From Kutzneria kofuensis (GTDB taxonomy: Bacteria > Actinomycetota > Actinomycetes > Mycobacteriales > Pseudonocardiaceae), in assembly GCF_014203355.1 (NCBI RefSeq), contig NZ_JACHIR010000002.1:620001-684000 (forward strand): a DNA stretch of 64,000 nt, written 5' to 3'. The notes under the pieces were generated by a model that saw nothing but the letters and a program-made list of their open reading frames with translations, searched no databases and was not told where the DNA came from. Shown in pieces: positions 55,138 to 63,941 of this stretch. How positions within the stretch are numbered: the first letter of the stretch is position 1; every line of letters begins with the position of its first letter. Both the position numbers and the translations under genes were made by a program.

Positions 55138-56049
55138 TCAGTCGTCGGAGATATCACCATCGACGGCGAGGTCCGGGTGCCCGACCATGAAGTCGATCAA
55201 CGTCGCCAGCGCGGGGGCCGGTCGCCGGTTGGCCGACCAGGCCAGCGCCGGCGTCCACACGGGCTCCGGGGTCAGCCGGACCACCTGCACCGCCGGCCCC
55301 GGCGCCCGGGCCACCGACCTCGGCATGATCGCCGCCGCCAGGTCGACGTTCACCAGCGCCCGCGCCGTGCTGTAGTCGCGGGTCTCGAACCGCACCCGCG
55401 GCACCGCCCCCGCCGCGGCCAGCGCGCCGTCGATGATCTCCCCGACCGCCGACCCCGGCGGGTACTTGACCAGGTCGACGCCGTCGAGCTCGGCGACCTT
55501 CATCCGGTGCCGCGTGGCCAGCGCCGTGTTCAGGCCCGTCACCAGCACCAACGGCTCCGCGCCGAGCGGATGCGACACCAGGCTCCGGTCGCCCGCCGGC
55601 GGCGGGGCCGCCAGCGTCACCACGTCCAGCCGGCCGGCGTGCAGCCCGGCCAGCATCTCGTTGGTGTTCTGCTCCTGCAGCTCGATCTCCACCGCCGGGT
55701 AGGTGCTGGAGAACGCCGCGAACACCAGCGCCAACCGGGCCGTCAGCCCCCGCGCCGCCCCGAGCCTGATCCGGCCCCGCACGCCGCCGGCCCACCCGAG
55801 CATCTCCTGCTCGACCGCCACCAGATCGGACAGGATGCGCTCGGTGTGGGCCAGCAGGGCCGCTCCCGCCGGCGTCAGCGCCACCTTGTGGTTGTTGCGC
55901 TCGAACAGGTCGAGGCCGAGCTGCCGTTCCAGCTTGCGGATCTGCTGCGACAGCGCCGGCTGCGCGATCCGCAGCGCCTCGGCCGCCCGGGTGAAGTGCA
56001 GCTCCCGGGCCACCGCCTGGAAGTACTCCAGCTGACGCGAACTGATCAT
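55138..56049 (-). CDS. LysR-family transcriptional regulator
   Basis: 303-residue regulator: HTH MISSRQLEYFQAVARELHFTRAAEALRIAQPALSQQIRKLERQLGLDLFERNNHKVALTPAG, linker helix, then effector domain (GRIRLGAARGLTARLALVFAAF, YPAVEIELQEQNTNEMLAGLHAGRLDVVTLA). It precedes the hydrolase and oxidoreductase genes on the same strand; control of both is probable. Confidence 0.93.
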   Translation of the reverse strand: MISSRQLEYFQAVARELHFTRAAEALRIAQPALSQQIRKLERQLGLDLFERNNHKVALTPAGAALLAHTERILSDLVAVEQEMLGWAGGVRGRIRLGAARGLTARLALVFAAFSSTYPAVEIELQEQNTNEMLAGLHAGRLDVVTLAAPPPAGDRSLVSHPLGAEPLVLVTGLNTALATRHRMKVAELDGVDLVKYPPGSAVGEIIDGALAAAGAVPRVRFETRDYSTARALVNVDLAAAIMPRSVARAPGPAVQVVRLTPEPVWTPALAWSANRRPAPALATLIDFMVGHPDLAVDGDISDD

Positions 56050-56174
56050 AAGCCGAGTGTCTCACCACCACCGTTGGTGAGATGCGAGCGGCGGCGGCCC
56101 TTTGTTCAGGACCGCCGCCGGTTGTTCGGCAACGCTGTCACCGGTTGTTCGGGCAGGCCCTCGCCCGCCGCCGG

Positions 56175-57089
56175 TCAGACGAGCAGCACGAGCTTGCCGC
56201 GGACGTGGCCGGCCTCGCTCTCGTCCTGCGCGGTCGCGGCCTCGGCCAGCGGATACGTGGTCACGGGCAGTGTCAGCTTGCCCTCGGCCGCCAGCGCCAC
56301 GCCCTCGGCCAGGGCCCCGGGCACCTGCTCCTCCGCGCTGCCCGAGGTGAACCGGACGCCGAGTTCGCCGGCCTTGCCGTCGGCGATGGTGATCACCCGC
56401 TCGGTGCCGCCGGTCAGCTCGATCAGCGCCGGCAGACCGCCTCGCCCCGAGGCGTCCAGGGCGGCGTCGATCTGGCCGAGGGCGTCGACCCGGTCGATCA
56501 GGCCGTCCCCGTACAACACCGGGATGACGCCGAGCGACCGCAGGTACTCGTGGTTCCGCTCGCTGGCCGTGCCGATCACGGTCAGCCCCCGCGCGATCGC
56601 GACCTGGGCGGCGATGCTGCCGACGGTGCCGGCGGCGCCGTCGATGAGCAGGGTCTCCCCCGCGACCAGGTCCAGCAGCGCCAAGGCCCGATAGGCCGTG
56701 GTGACGCCGGTGTTCAGGGCGGCGGCGTCGGCCCAGGACAGCCCGGCGGGCTTGGCCACGAGGTTGTTCACCGAGGCCAGGGCCATTTCCGCGTACGAAC
56801 CGGAGGCAGCGCCGAGCACCTCGTCGCCGACGGTGAACTCGGTGACCTCGGGGCCGACGGCGTCGACCACACCGGCGACGTCCGAACCCGGCACGGCCGG
56901 GAACGTGCCCGGCATCGACGGCCCGAACAGTCCCCGGCGGACTTTCCAGTCGAACGGGTTAACGCCGGCGGCCTTCACAGCCAGCCGCACCTGCCCGCGG
57001 CCCGGCTCCGGCACCGCACGCTCCCCCAGCGTGAGCACCGAGGAGTCGCCGTGCTCGCGGTACTCGACGGCCCGATACGTGTTCGACAT
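56175..57089 (-). CDS. NADP-dependent quinone oxidoreductase
   Basis: 304-residue MDR-family enzyme: VKAAGVNPFDWKVRRG, VPGSDVAGVVDAVG, dinucleotide motif LLIDGAAGTVGSIAAQVAIARG and terminal LAEAATAQDESEAGHVRGKLVLLV. ATG 57089 (MSNTYRAVEY) was chosen because the residues before it are not family-like and a GGAAGGGA precedes it. Divergent from the SARP-type gene fragment (start 57251). Confidence 0.9.
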   Translation of the reverse strand: MSNTYRAVEYREHGDSSVLTLGERAVPEPGRGQVRLAVKAAGVNPFDWKVRRGLFGPSMPGTFPAVPGSDVAGVVDAVGPEVTEFTVGDEVLGAASGSYAEMALASVNNLVAKPAGLSWADAAALNTGVTTAYRALALLDLVAGETLLIDGAAGTVGSIAAQVAIARGLTVIGTASERNHEYLRSLGVIPVLYGDGLIDRVDALGQIDAALDASGRGGLPALIELTGGTERVITIADGKAGELGVRFTSGSAEEQVPGALAEGVALAAEGKLTLPVTTYPLAEAATAQDESEAGHVRGKLVLLV

Positions 57090-57250
57090 CGACTTGTCGT
57101 CCCTTCCGGCTGACTTGCCATGGCCAACCCTGCCGGTTCCGGGCTTGTTCCGCAGTGTTCGGGGTTTGTCGTTCGCCACATCGCGCCCGACACCGAACTT
57201 GCCGCCGCGACTACTGCTTCTTCCAGTCGGACCGAGGTGGGGAGCGGATC

Positions 57251-58147
57251 GTGGACGATGGGCAGTTCGGCAGATCGCTGCGCTTGCAGCGGCAGATCGC
57301 GGGGTTGACGCAGCGGGAGCTGGCGGTGCGCGCCGGTGTCAGCGTGCGGACGCTGCGCTACTGGGAGAACGGCAAGATCAACACGCCGCGGATGGCGTCG
57401 CGGCAGCAGATCCAGCGGGTCCTGGACGGCGTGCCGCCGAGCAGCGGCGACCAGGTGCGGATCGGCGTGCTCGGCGCGCTGACCGTGCAGGGCCGCAGCC
57501 GTGAGTTGGGCATGCTGCGCCCGAAGGCGGCGGCGCTGCTGGGGGTGGTGGCGCTCCAGCCGAACGAGGAGGTCAGCCGGGACGAGGTGATCGACGTGCT
57601 GTGGGGCGACACGCCGCCGACCTCGTACCCACGGCTGCTGCGCGGGCACGCCGACGCCGTCCGCCGGATGCTGGGCCAGACGCCGTGGCTGGCGTCCGTC
57701 GGCAAGAGCGGCGGCTTCCTGCTCAGGGCCGAGCGCGGCCAGCTCGACCTGCTGGAATTCCGGGCCCTCGCCGGCCGGGCGGCGGCCGCCCGCAGCATGG
57801 GCGACCTGGTGCGGGCGTACGAGCTGTACGCGGCGGGCTTCGACTGCTGGCGCGGCGCCCCGCTCGTCGGCTTCGACACCCGGCTGCGCCACCACCCGGC
57901 CGCCGTCGCGCTGACGAATCAGCGCGCGGCGGTCGCCATGGAGTACGCCGACCTCGGCCGCCGGATCGGGCGGCACGCCGAGGTCGACGCCCGGCTGCGG
58001 CGGTGGGCCCCCTTCACCGCCCCCAAGGCCGCCACTACACCAATCACCCCTTCGAATACTGAGCAGAGAAGAGGAAGGGACGGGACCGAGGGAGCGATGG
58101 AGCAGGAAACGGGTAAGGGAGGCAGCGGAAGGGCCGGGGGCGAATAA
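57251..58147 (+). pseudogene. Truncated SARP-type (HTH-BTAD) regulator fused to a foreign 3' end
   Basis: The frame starts at GTG 57251 (GGGGAG upstream) with an XRE helix-turn-helix (SLRLQRQIAGLTQRELAVRAGVSVRTLRYWENGKI, about residues 8-42), then a winged DNA-binding domain of the SARP/AfsR kind (IGVLGALTVQGRSRELGMLRPKAAALLGVVALQP…EVIDVLWGDTPPTSYPRLLRGHADAVRRML) and the first part of BTAD (LLEFRALAGRAAAARSMGDLVRAYELYAAGFDCWRG). Family similarity stops at about DARLRRWAP (nt ~58010). The remaining codons read through the relic of a DUF222/HNH gene in another frame, then low-complexity sequence. The regulator therefore lacks most of its activation domain. Confidence 0.8.
58025..58062 (+). pseudogene. 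Relic of a DUF222/HNH gene, 3' terminal 12 codons
   Basis: In a different frame from the regulator, the DNA reads GRHYTNHPFEY and stop, nearly identical to the C-terminus of the intact HNH protein (GRHYTTRPFEY, ending at 13936). DNA agreement is about 33 of 37 bases. Upstream sequence no longer matches, so only the 3' scar of a former copy is left. Confidence 0.85.
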
Positions 58148-58265
58148 AGGCGATACCGGAGGCCGCCCCCTCTCAGAGAATCTCGCGCCCCCAGCCACCC
58201 GTATCGCCAACCCACAAACCGGCAACCCCCACGCCAAAACCAGCGACCACGCCTCGGCAACTCCC

Positions 58266-59810
58266 CTACCAGGCCACCTCAGGCGACCGGAAGTACTTCA
58301 CCCCCATGACGTCCCACCGCTCCCCCTGCGCCCCCAATCGAACCCGATACCCCTCCCACGAATGCGTGCTCCGCGCCGACCATCCGATCTCCGCGATCCC
58401 GGGCAGCCGGGGGAACGCCATGTACTGCACGTCGTCCCAGGTCGGGAACACGTCCGTCCACAACGGCGCTTCGACCCCGGCGACGTCGCCCGCCACGCCG
58501 GGAACGAACGTCGCCGGATCCCAGTCGTAGGAATCCTGGACACCGTTGTAGCCGGCCCAGTCCTGCCCGATGGGTGTCTGGGCGTCGTACTTCATGTCCA
58601 GGTACGTCTTGTCCGCCGGCGCCAGCACGAGCCGGTTTCCCCGCCCCTGCGCGACCTTCGCCAGTGCCTCGTCGTCGGTGGACCCGGCGGTGCCCCAGTA
58701 GTCCGCCACCGCCGACCCGGTGAGGTCCGCCGCCTCGACCTGGTGCCAGCCCATCAGCTTCTTCCCGTGCGCGGCAACGATTCCCTGCACTCGGTCCACA
58801 AAGTACCGATAGTCCGCCGCGCTCGTGGTCAGCGCCTCGTCGCCGCCGATGTCGATGTAGTCGCCGGGCGTCAGCTCCGCCAACTGCCCGATCACGTCGT
58901 CCAGCCACTGGTACGTGACCTCCAGCGGCACGCACAGCGAGCTCCAACCCGGGTTCAGCAGCGGCGGAGCCACGCCGTCGCAGTTCAGTTGCGCATACGA
59001 CGCCAGGGCCGCGGTGACGTGCCCGGGAGTGTCGATCTCCGGGATGATCGTCACGTGCCGGCTGGCCGCGTACCGCACGATCTCCCGGTAGTCGTCCTGC
59101 GTGTAGAACCCGCCCGGCCCGCGGCTCGCGTCGGTGCTGCCGCCGTACCGCGCCAGCCGCGGCCACCCGTTGATGTCGATGCGCCAGCCGTCGTTGTCGC
59201 TCAGGTGCAGGTGCAGCGTGTTCATCTTGTACATGGAGATCAGGTCGACGTACTGCTCCACCTGCGCCACGGGGAAGAAATGCCTGGCCACATCGAGCAT
59301 CGCGCCGCGCCAGGCGTAGCGGGGCGTGTCCTGCACGGTCACGCCACGAACCGTCCACGGTCCACTCTGGACGGTTCGAGCCTCCACCTTCGCCGGCAGC
59401 AGCTGACGCAGCGTCTGCACGCCGTAGTACAGCCCCGCCGACGCATGCGCGGCAATCTCAACGCCCAGCGCCGTCACCGTGAGGCGGTAGCCCTCGTCCC
59501 CCAAGCTCGACGGCCCGCCCAGATCCAGTCGGATATCCCCCGGCAGCCCAAAAGACGTCACCGGCAACCGGAATCCCGTCGACGGCCGCAGCAATCCCGC
59601 CAGGTACTGCCCCGTCTCCGCCGCACCCGCCGGCGCGACGATCCGCGTTGTCGGCCGCAGCGTGAACGTCTGCCCAGGCAGCGTGACGACCGAGGACGGC
59701 TCGGGCGCCACCCGAACCGGCGCCGCCGAATCGGGCGCGGCCGACGCGACCGGCGCGAACAGCAGCGCGGCCAGGCAGGACAGCGTCAGGCACAGGAGTT
59801 TTCGGGTCAT
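58266..59810 (-). CDS. Secreted GH20 beta-N-acetylhexosaminidase
   Basis: 514-residue secreted hydrolase releasing terminal GlcNAc/GalNAc, acting on chitin oligomers and peptidoglycan fragments. Signal peptide residues 1-25. GH20b-like N-domain (about 30-150; DEGYRLTVTALGVEIAAHASAGLYYGVQTLRQLL). Catalytic barrel: RGAMLDVARHFFPV, MNTLHLHLSDNDGWRIDI, IPEIDTPGHVTAALASY, catalytic IGGDEAL (Asp324-Glu325), and WHQVEAADLTGSAVADYWG. Complements the chitin-binding and muralytic genes elsewhere in the window. Confidence 0.95.
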   Translation of the reverse strand: MTRKLLCLTLSCLAALLFAPVASAAPDSAAPVRVAPEPSSVVTLPGQTFTLRPTTRIVAPAGAAETGQYLAGLLRPSTGFRLPVTSFGLPGDIRLDLGGPSSLGDEGYRLTVTALGVEIAAHASAGLYYGVQTLRQLLPAKVEARTVQSGPWTVRGVTVQDTPRYAWRGAMLDVARHFFPVAQVEQYVDLISMYKMNTLHLHLSDNDGWRIDINGWPRLARYGGSTDASRGPGGFYTQDDYREIVRYAASRHVTIIPEIDTPGHVTAALASYAQLNCDGVAPPLLNPGWSSLCVPLEVTYQWLDDVIGQLAELTPGDYIDIGGDEALTTSAADYRYFVDRVQGIVAAHGKKLMGWHQVEAADLTGSAVADYWGTAGSTDDEALAKVAQGRGNRLVLAPADKTYLDMKYDAQTPIGQDWAGYNGVQDSYDWDPATFVPGVAGDVAGVEAPLWTDVFPTWDDVQYMAFPRLPGIAEIGWSARSTHSWEGYRVRLGAQGERWDVMGVKYFRSPEVAW

Positions 59811-59940
59811 CTCCGACCGCCGATCTCACGAGGTTCGCCACTCGGTCGCAGGTTATCGGCGTGATCGATTCACCGGAACCCGCCGACCGATCGGTCTCGT
59901 GTTCACGTACAAGAACTTCGCCGTCCGTATCCTGGACGGC

Positions 59941-60834
59941 ATGACCTCCTCGCTGGCCCGCTGGGGTGGGACGAGCCGGTACGCCGACATCGGCGGCCAG
60001 GTCCACTACGTGGACTTCGGCGGGCCGGCGGACGGGCCGCCGATGGTGCTGGTGCACGGTCTCGGCGGCTCGCACCTGGACTGGAGCCTGCTCGCGCCCC
60101 GGCTGGCCACCAGGTTCCGGATCACCGCGCCCGATCTGCTCGGCTACGGCCTGACCACGCCGGATCACCGCGTATCGACGGTCGACGCCAACACCGACCT
60201 GATCGACCGGTTCATCCACCAGGTCACCGACAAGCCGGTTGTCCTCGTCGGCAACTCCATGGGCGGCCTGATCGCGGCCCGGCAGGCGGCGAAGCATCCC
60301 GAGACGGTGTCGAAGCTGGTCCTGATCGATCCGGCGCTGCCGCTGGTTCCCCGGTCCCGCCCGGACGTCGCGGCGACGATGATCCTGGGCCGGCTGGCGT
60401 TGCCGCTGCTGGGCCGAACCATTCTCGCATTGGGCCGGCGCGGACGCACGGCGCGGCAACAGGTCCGGGAGACGTTCGCCCGGTGCTGCGTCGACCCGTC
60501 ACGAGTGCCGGAGAATCTCGTCGCCGCGCTGGTGGAGCTCATCGAGCACCGCGCCGGCCTGCCCGGAGCCGACGAGGCGTTCCTGGCGTCGGCACGGACC
60601 TTGCTGGCGATCAACGGCGGCCGTCGCACCGCCTGGGCCGCCCTGAACGACATCGCCGCGCCGGTGCTGCTGGTCCACGGCGAGCAGGACCGGCTCGTCT
60701 CCGTCGGCTCGGCCCGGGAAGCCGCCCGTCGCCTTCCACAGTGGACGGTCGACGTTCTGCCCGGACTCGGTCACCTGCCGCAGATCGAGGCGCCCGACCG
60801 CGTTGCGTCACGCATGCTCAGCTGGCTCGGTTAG
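59941..60834 (+). CDS. Alpha/beta hydrolase
   Basis: 297-residue hydrolase with HGLGGSHLDWSLLAPRL (oxyanion), nucleophile VGNSMGGLIAARQA (Ser), acid HGEQDRLVSV and His PGLGHLPQIEAPDRV. ATG 59941 was chosen; family similarity begins immediately (YADIGGQVHYVDFGG). Similar to epoxide/haloalkane or ester hydrolases of actinobacteria. It overlaps the convergent DUF574 gene by 4 bases. Confidence 0.9.
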   Translation: MTSSLARWGGTSRYADIGGQVHYVDFGGPADGPPMVLVHGLGGSHLDWSLLAPRLATRFRITAPDLLGYGLTTPDHRVSTVDANTDLIDRFIHQVTDKPVVLVGNSMGGLIAARQAAKHPETVSKLVLIDPALPLVPRSRPDVAATMILGRLALPLLGRTILALGRRGRTARQQVRETFARCCVDPSRVPENLVAALVELIEHRAGLPGADEAFLASARTLLAINGGRRTAWAALNDIAAPVLLVHGEQDRLVSVGSAREAARRLPQWTVDVLPGLGHLPQIEAPDRVASRMLSWLG

Positions 60835-61646
60835 GGCAGCACGCCCAGCCCGGCGACCGCACGGCTGCTGATCGCCTCCTCGTCGGAGACGGGCTTGTCC
60901 GGCCGCCACACGGCCGTGAACACCACACCCGGATCCACCAGGTCGTAGCCGTCGAAGAACGCGGCGACCTGATCGGGGGTGCGCAGGTTCAACGGATGCG
61001 TGCTCTTCGTGTACATCTCGACGGCCTCGGCGACCGCGCCCGGCCAGTAGTCGAACGACAGGCTGTGCGCCACCGCGAGGTAACTGCCCGACACGCACAT
61101 GTCCCGGTAAGTCGCGACCACCCCGGCCGGGTCGTCGGTGTCCGGGATGAACGGCAGCACTTGCAGCATCAACACCGCCAGCGGCTGCGAGAAGTCCAGC
61201 AGGCGCCGGGTTTCCGGGTGGTTGAGCACCGTCTCGTGATCACGGATGTCGGCGTGCACCACCGCCGTGTACGGGTTGTCGGCCAGCAGCCGCTGCGACT
61301 GCGCCACCGCCACCGGCTCGTGGTCGACGTAGACGACCCGGTTGTCCGGGTGCACCGCCTGCACGACCTCGTGCACGTTGCCCGCTGTCGGAATGCCCGA
61401 GCCGAGGTCGAGGAACTGGGTGATGCCGGCCTCCACGGCCAGGAAACGCACCACGCGCTGCAGGAACTCCCGGTTGCGCATGGCGAACTCCCGGGTCTCC
61501 GGCAGGATCGCCAGCACCCGGTCGGCCGCCTCGCGGTCCACCGCGAAGTTGTGCGCGCCGCCCAGGTAGTAGTCGTACATGCGGGCCGGGTTGGGCCGGC
61601 TGATGTCCACGGGGTCCTGTTCGTCGTACTCGGGCATGGGCGACAT
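60831..61646 (-). CDS. DUF574 SAM-dependent methyltransferase-like protein
   Basis: 271-residue protein of the actinobacterial DUF574 group. Start DPVDISRPNPARMYDYYLGGAHNFAVDREAADRVL, then ITQFLDLGSGIPTAGNVHEVVQAV (SAM motif I, FLDLGSG), RVVYVDHEPVAV (acidic ribose-binding residue), AVLMLQVLPFIPD, and YLAVAHSLSFD. The family is large in Streptomyces relatives; substrates are mostly unknown. ATG 61646 or 61637 is possible. Confidence 0.9.
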   Translation of the reverse strand: MSPMPEYDEQDPVDISRPNPARMYDYYLGGAHNFAVDREAADRVLAILPETREFAMRNREFLQRVVRFLAVEAGITQFLDLGSGIPTAGNVHEVVQAVHPDNRVVYVDHEPVAVAQSQRLLADNPYTAVVHADIRDHETVLNHPETRRLLDFSQPLAVLMLQVLPFIPDTDDPAGVVATYRDMCVSGSYLAVAHSLSFDYWPGAVAEAVEMYTKSTHPLNLRTPDQVAAFFDGYDLVDPGVVFTAVWRPDKPVSDEEAISSRAVAGLGVLP

Positions 61647-61693
61647 TGTGGTTCACCGGCGCGCGCCCCGGCCAGGCGCGCGCCGGTGACCGT

Positions 61694-62692
61694 TCAGTTG
61701 GCGCTGGTCTTCTCGTGCAGCACCGTCGTCTGGCTCATGCCGTCCAGCGCCGCCCGCACGCCGCTGGCCACGGCGTCGGCCAGCTGGGCGGCGCTGAGCG
61801 AGCCGGTGCCGACCGGCATCGCCTTGGCCAGCCGGGCCGGCAGCCCCTCGATCGCCGCCGCCAGCCCCTCGATCGCCTTGCTCTTGTTCACCCGGTCGGT
61901 GAACTCCTCGTCGCTCAGGCCGATCTCGCAGCTCGCGCCCGGCCACGCCTTCAGCGTCGCCGCGCCGACCTCCTCGCGGACGCCGTTGACCAGCGGGCCG
62001 TCCTGGGTGGCGTACAGGCCAGGAACGTCCACGTTCTTCAGGAACACAGCCATGTCGTTTCCTCCCGGAGCTCCGGCGCCGTCCTGCTGGCCGAAGTCGC
62101 TCTTGCGTGCCTCGTTGACGTCACACTCCACGCCGTCCACCGTGATGGCCCCGACGCGCTGGAACAGGTGGATCCGCGGATCGACCTGCCCGCCCGACCA
62201 GGCGGCCGTCTGCCAGCCGTAGGTGGCCAGGCCGCTGTCCAGCGCGCGGGACACCGCGTAGAAACCGCCGTACACACCGGTTCTGCCGCGACCGAGCACG
62301 CTCATCGCGCCGGCGAGGTACTCCCCGCACGGGCCCAGCTTCGCCCTCGGGTCCGAGGAGCCCGGCGCGTAGTCGGGGATGTCGAAGTCGATCGCCATGT
62401 AGATCGGCCAGCCGGCGAGCCCACACGCGTCGGCCTGGGCGACCGCCGCCCGGGCGTCGGCGACGCCGGCGGCACGCCCCTCGGTGGCGCGGTCCGGCTG
62501 GTTCAGCAGCTTTCGCTCCCACACCAGCGCCACCGCGACACCGGCGGCCCGCAGGTCCGCCGCCTCGGCGGCGGTGAGGTTGGCCCGGCCGGACAGGCCG
62601 TTGTCCAGATACCGCACCACGAATCCGTACCCCGCCGCCCGTATCGCCGCGCCGCGGGGCCTACCGCCCGAATAGTCAAGTCCCAGCATCAC
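61694..62692 (-). CDS. DUF1906 glycoside-hydrolase-like protein
   Basis: 332-residue protein. Residues 1-215 match DUF1906 (Rv2525c-like, TIM-barrel): MMLGLDYSGGRPRGAAIRAAGYGFVVRYL, IYMAIDFDIPDYAP, GVYGGFYAVSRALDSGLATYGWQTAAWSGGQVDPRIHLFQR and DVNEARKSDFG. The remaining 110 residues are helical, with LSDEEFTDRVNKSKAIEGLAAAIEGLPARL. No signal peptide is visible although Rv2525c is exported; similar architectures occur in phage and tailed-particle lysins. Catalytic acid in AIDFD is present. Confidence 0.85.
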   Translation of the reverse strand: MMLGLDYSGGRPRGAAIRAAGYGFVVRYLDNGLSGRANLTAAEAADLRAAGVAVALVWERKLLNQPDRATEGRAAGVADARAAVAQADACGLAGWPIYMAIDFDIPDYAPGSSDPRAKLGPCGEYLAGAMSVLGRGRTGVYGGFYAVSRALDSGLATYGWQTAAWSGGQVDPRIHLFQRVGAITVDGVECDVNEARKSDFGQQDGAGAPGGNDMAVFLKNVDVPGLYATQDGPLVNGVREEVGAATLKAWPGASCEIGLSDEEFTDRVNKSKAIEGLAAAIEGLPARLAKAMPVGTGSLSAAQLADAVASGVRAALDGMSQTTVLHEKTSAN

Positions 62693-62861
62693 GCATCACC
62701 GACACACACGTCCACAGCAGCCCCCTTCAATTGCAGTGGCAGTGAGAAGTTTGGCCTACGTACGCTCCCCCAGGTGGCCGTTATCGACGGTACCGCCCAA
62801 AGAGGCAACCCGACCGACTTTTCGAATAATTCGCGTGCGCGGTGAACGAAGTTGCCGGCGG

Positions 62862-63167
62862 TCAATCCGCCAACCGGGGCCACGTCTTCCAGTGCAGGCC
62901 GGGCGGTTCCTCGTCGTCGGTATCGGGCCGGTCGACGACCGGCAATGGCGGCAGGCCGAGCAGCGGGGCGATCAGGTCATTGGCATCGGACAGCCATGTG
63001 GTAGCCCAAACGAGTTCGCACGACAGTGCGCACAATCGGGCGCCATGGGCGGGATCCAGCCGAGTGAGCAGCGGATCCGGGGAATCGGTGTGGTAGCTCG
63101 AATATGTCACACCGCCGAATGGAATCAGCGTTCCGTCGACGTCGAGAAAGAGCAGCGGGCGCGGCAC
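62862..63167 (-). CDS. HAD-domain protein, C-terminally short
   Basis: 101-residue protein with the HAD nucleophile motif LLFLDVDGTLIPFG and the segment LDPAHGARLCALSCELVWATTWLSDANDLIAPLLGLPPLPVV. Family members usually continue 50-60 residues past WKT with a second acidic motif; here it stops at HWKTWPRLAD, so it is either a short form or truncated. GTG 63167 directly follows the SDR stop codon, so translation is coupled. Confidence 0.65.
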   Translation of the reverse strand: MPRPLLFLDVDGTLIPFGGVTYSSYHTDSPDPLLTRLDPAHGARLCALSCELVWATTWLSDANDLIAPLLGLPPLPVVDRPDTDDEEPPGLHWKTWPRLAD

Positions 63168-63940
63168 CTACACATACTTGCCCATGCCGCCGGCCACGTC
63201 GATCACGGCGCCGGTGATGTAGCTGGCGCGGGAACCGGCGAGGAAGGCGACGAGGCCGGAGACCTCGTCGACGCGGCCGAAGCGGGCCAGCGGCACCTCG
63301 GCGGCGGCGAGGCCGTCGAGGAACTCGGCGCGGTCCTGGTCGGGGCGCGGCGGGCGTGGATGTTGCCCCACTGCGGGGTGTCGACGAAGCCGATGTTGAC
63401 GCTGTTGACCAGGATGCCGTCGGCGCCGAACTCCTGGGCGAGCACCTTGTTGAGGTTGAGGCACGCGGCGCGGACGACGGTGGTGGAGAAGAACGCCGGA
63501 TCGGGCTGCCGGGCGTAGACGGCGTTGACGTTGATCACGCGGGGCGAGTCGCTGGCGCGCAGGTGCGGGAGGGCGGCGCGGAAGCAGCGGATCTGCGAGA
63601 AGAGCTTGACGTCGAGGTCGGCCCGCCAGTCCTCGTCGGTGAGCGTCTCGAAGTTGCCGGGATGGGCCCGGCCGGCGTTGTTCACGAGGATGTCCACGCC
63701 GCCGAGGGCCTCGGCCGAGGCGTCCACAAAGGACTGCACGGAGGCAGGGTCGGTGACGTCGGCGACCTGGTGGAACACGGTGCCGCCCAACGACGAGGCG
63801 GCGGCGGCCAGCTCGGTGGCGTTGCGGGAGCAGATGGCGACGGACGCGCCCTCGGCGATCAACTCGGCGGCGACGGCCAGCCCGATACCCTTGGAGCCGC
63901 CGGTGACGATCGCCCGGCGGCCGGTGAGCCCAAGATCCAC
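63168..63940 (-). pseudogene. Short-chain dehydrogenase/reductase with a frameshift
   Basis: A complete SDR when two frames are joined: TGGSKGIGLAVAAELI (cofactor), NNAGRAHPGN, VINVNAVYARQPDPAF, and then, after a one-base shift at about 63350, RFGRVDEVSGLVAFLAGSRASYITGAVIDVAGGMGKYV. The second motif ends in the standard SDR tail. The usual catalytic Tyr-x-x-x-Lys is not clear (NVNAVYARQP…), so it may be a variant. The break lies in the C-rich run GCCCGCCGCGCCCC, so either a sequencing error or a real mutation is possible. Starts GTG 63940. Confidence 0.75.
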
Positions 63941-63941
63941 G

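Noticed and set aside
58149-58208. 8-bp inverted repeat GGCGATAC/GTATCGCC downstream of the regulator relic
   Set aside because: Arms are separated by 44 bases with no supporting structure; it is too weak to call as an element or terminator.
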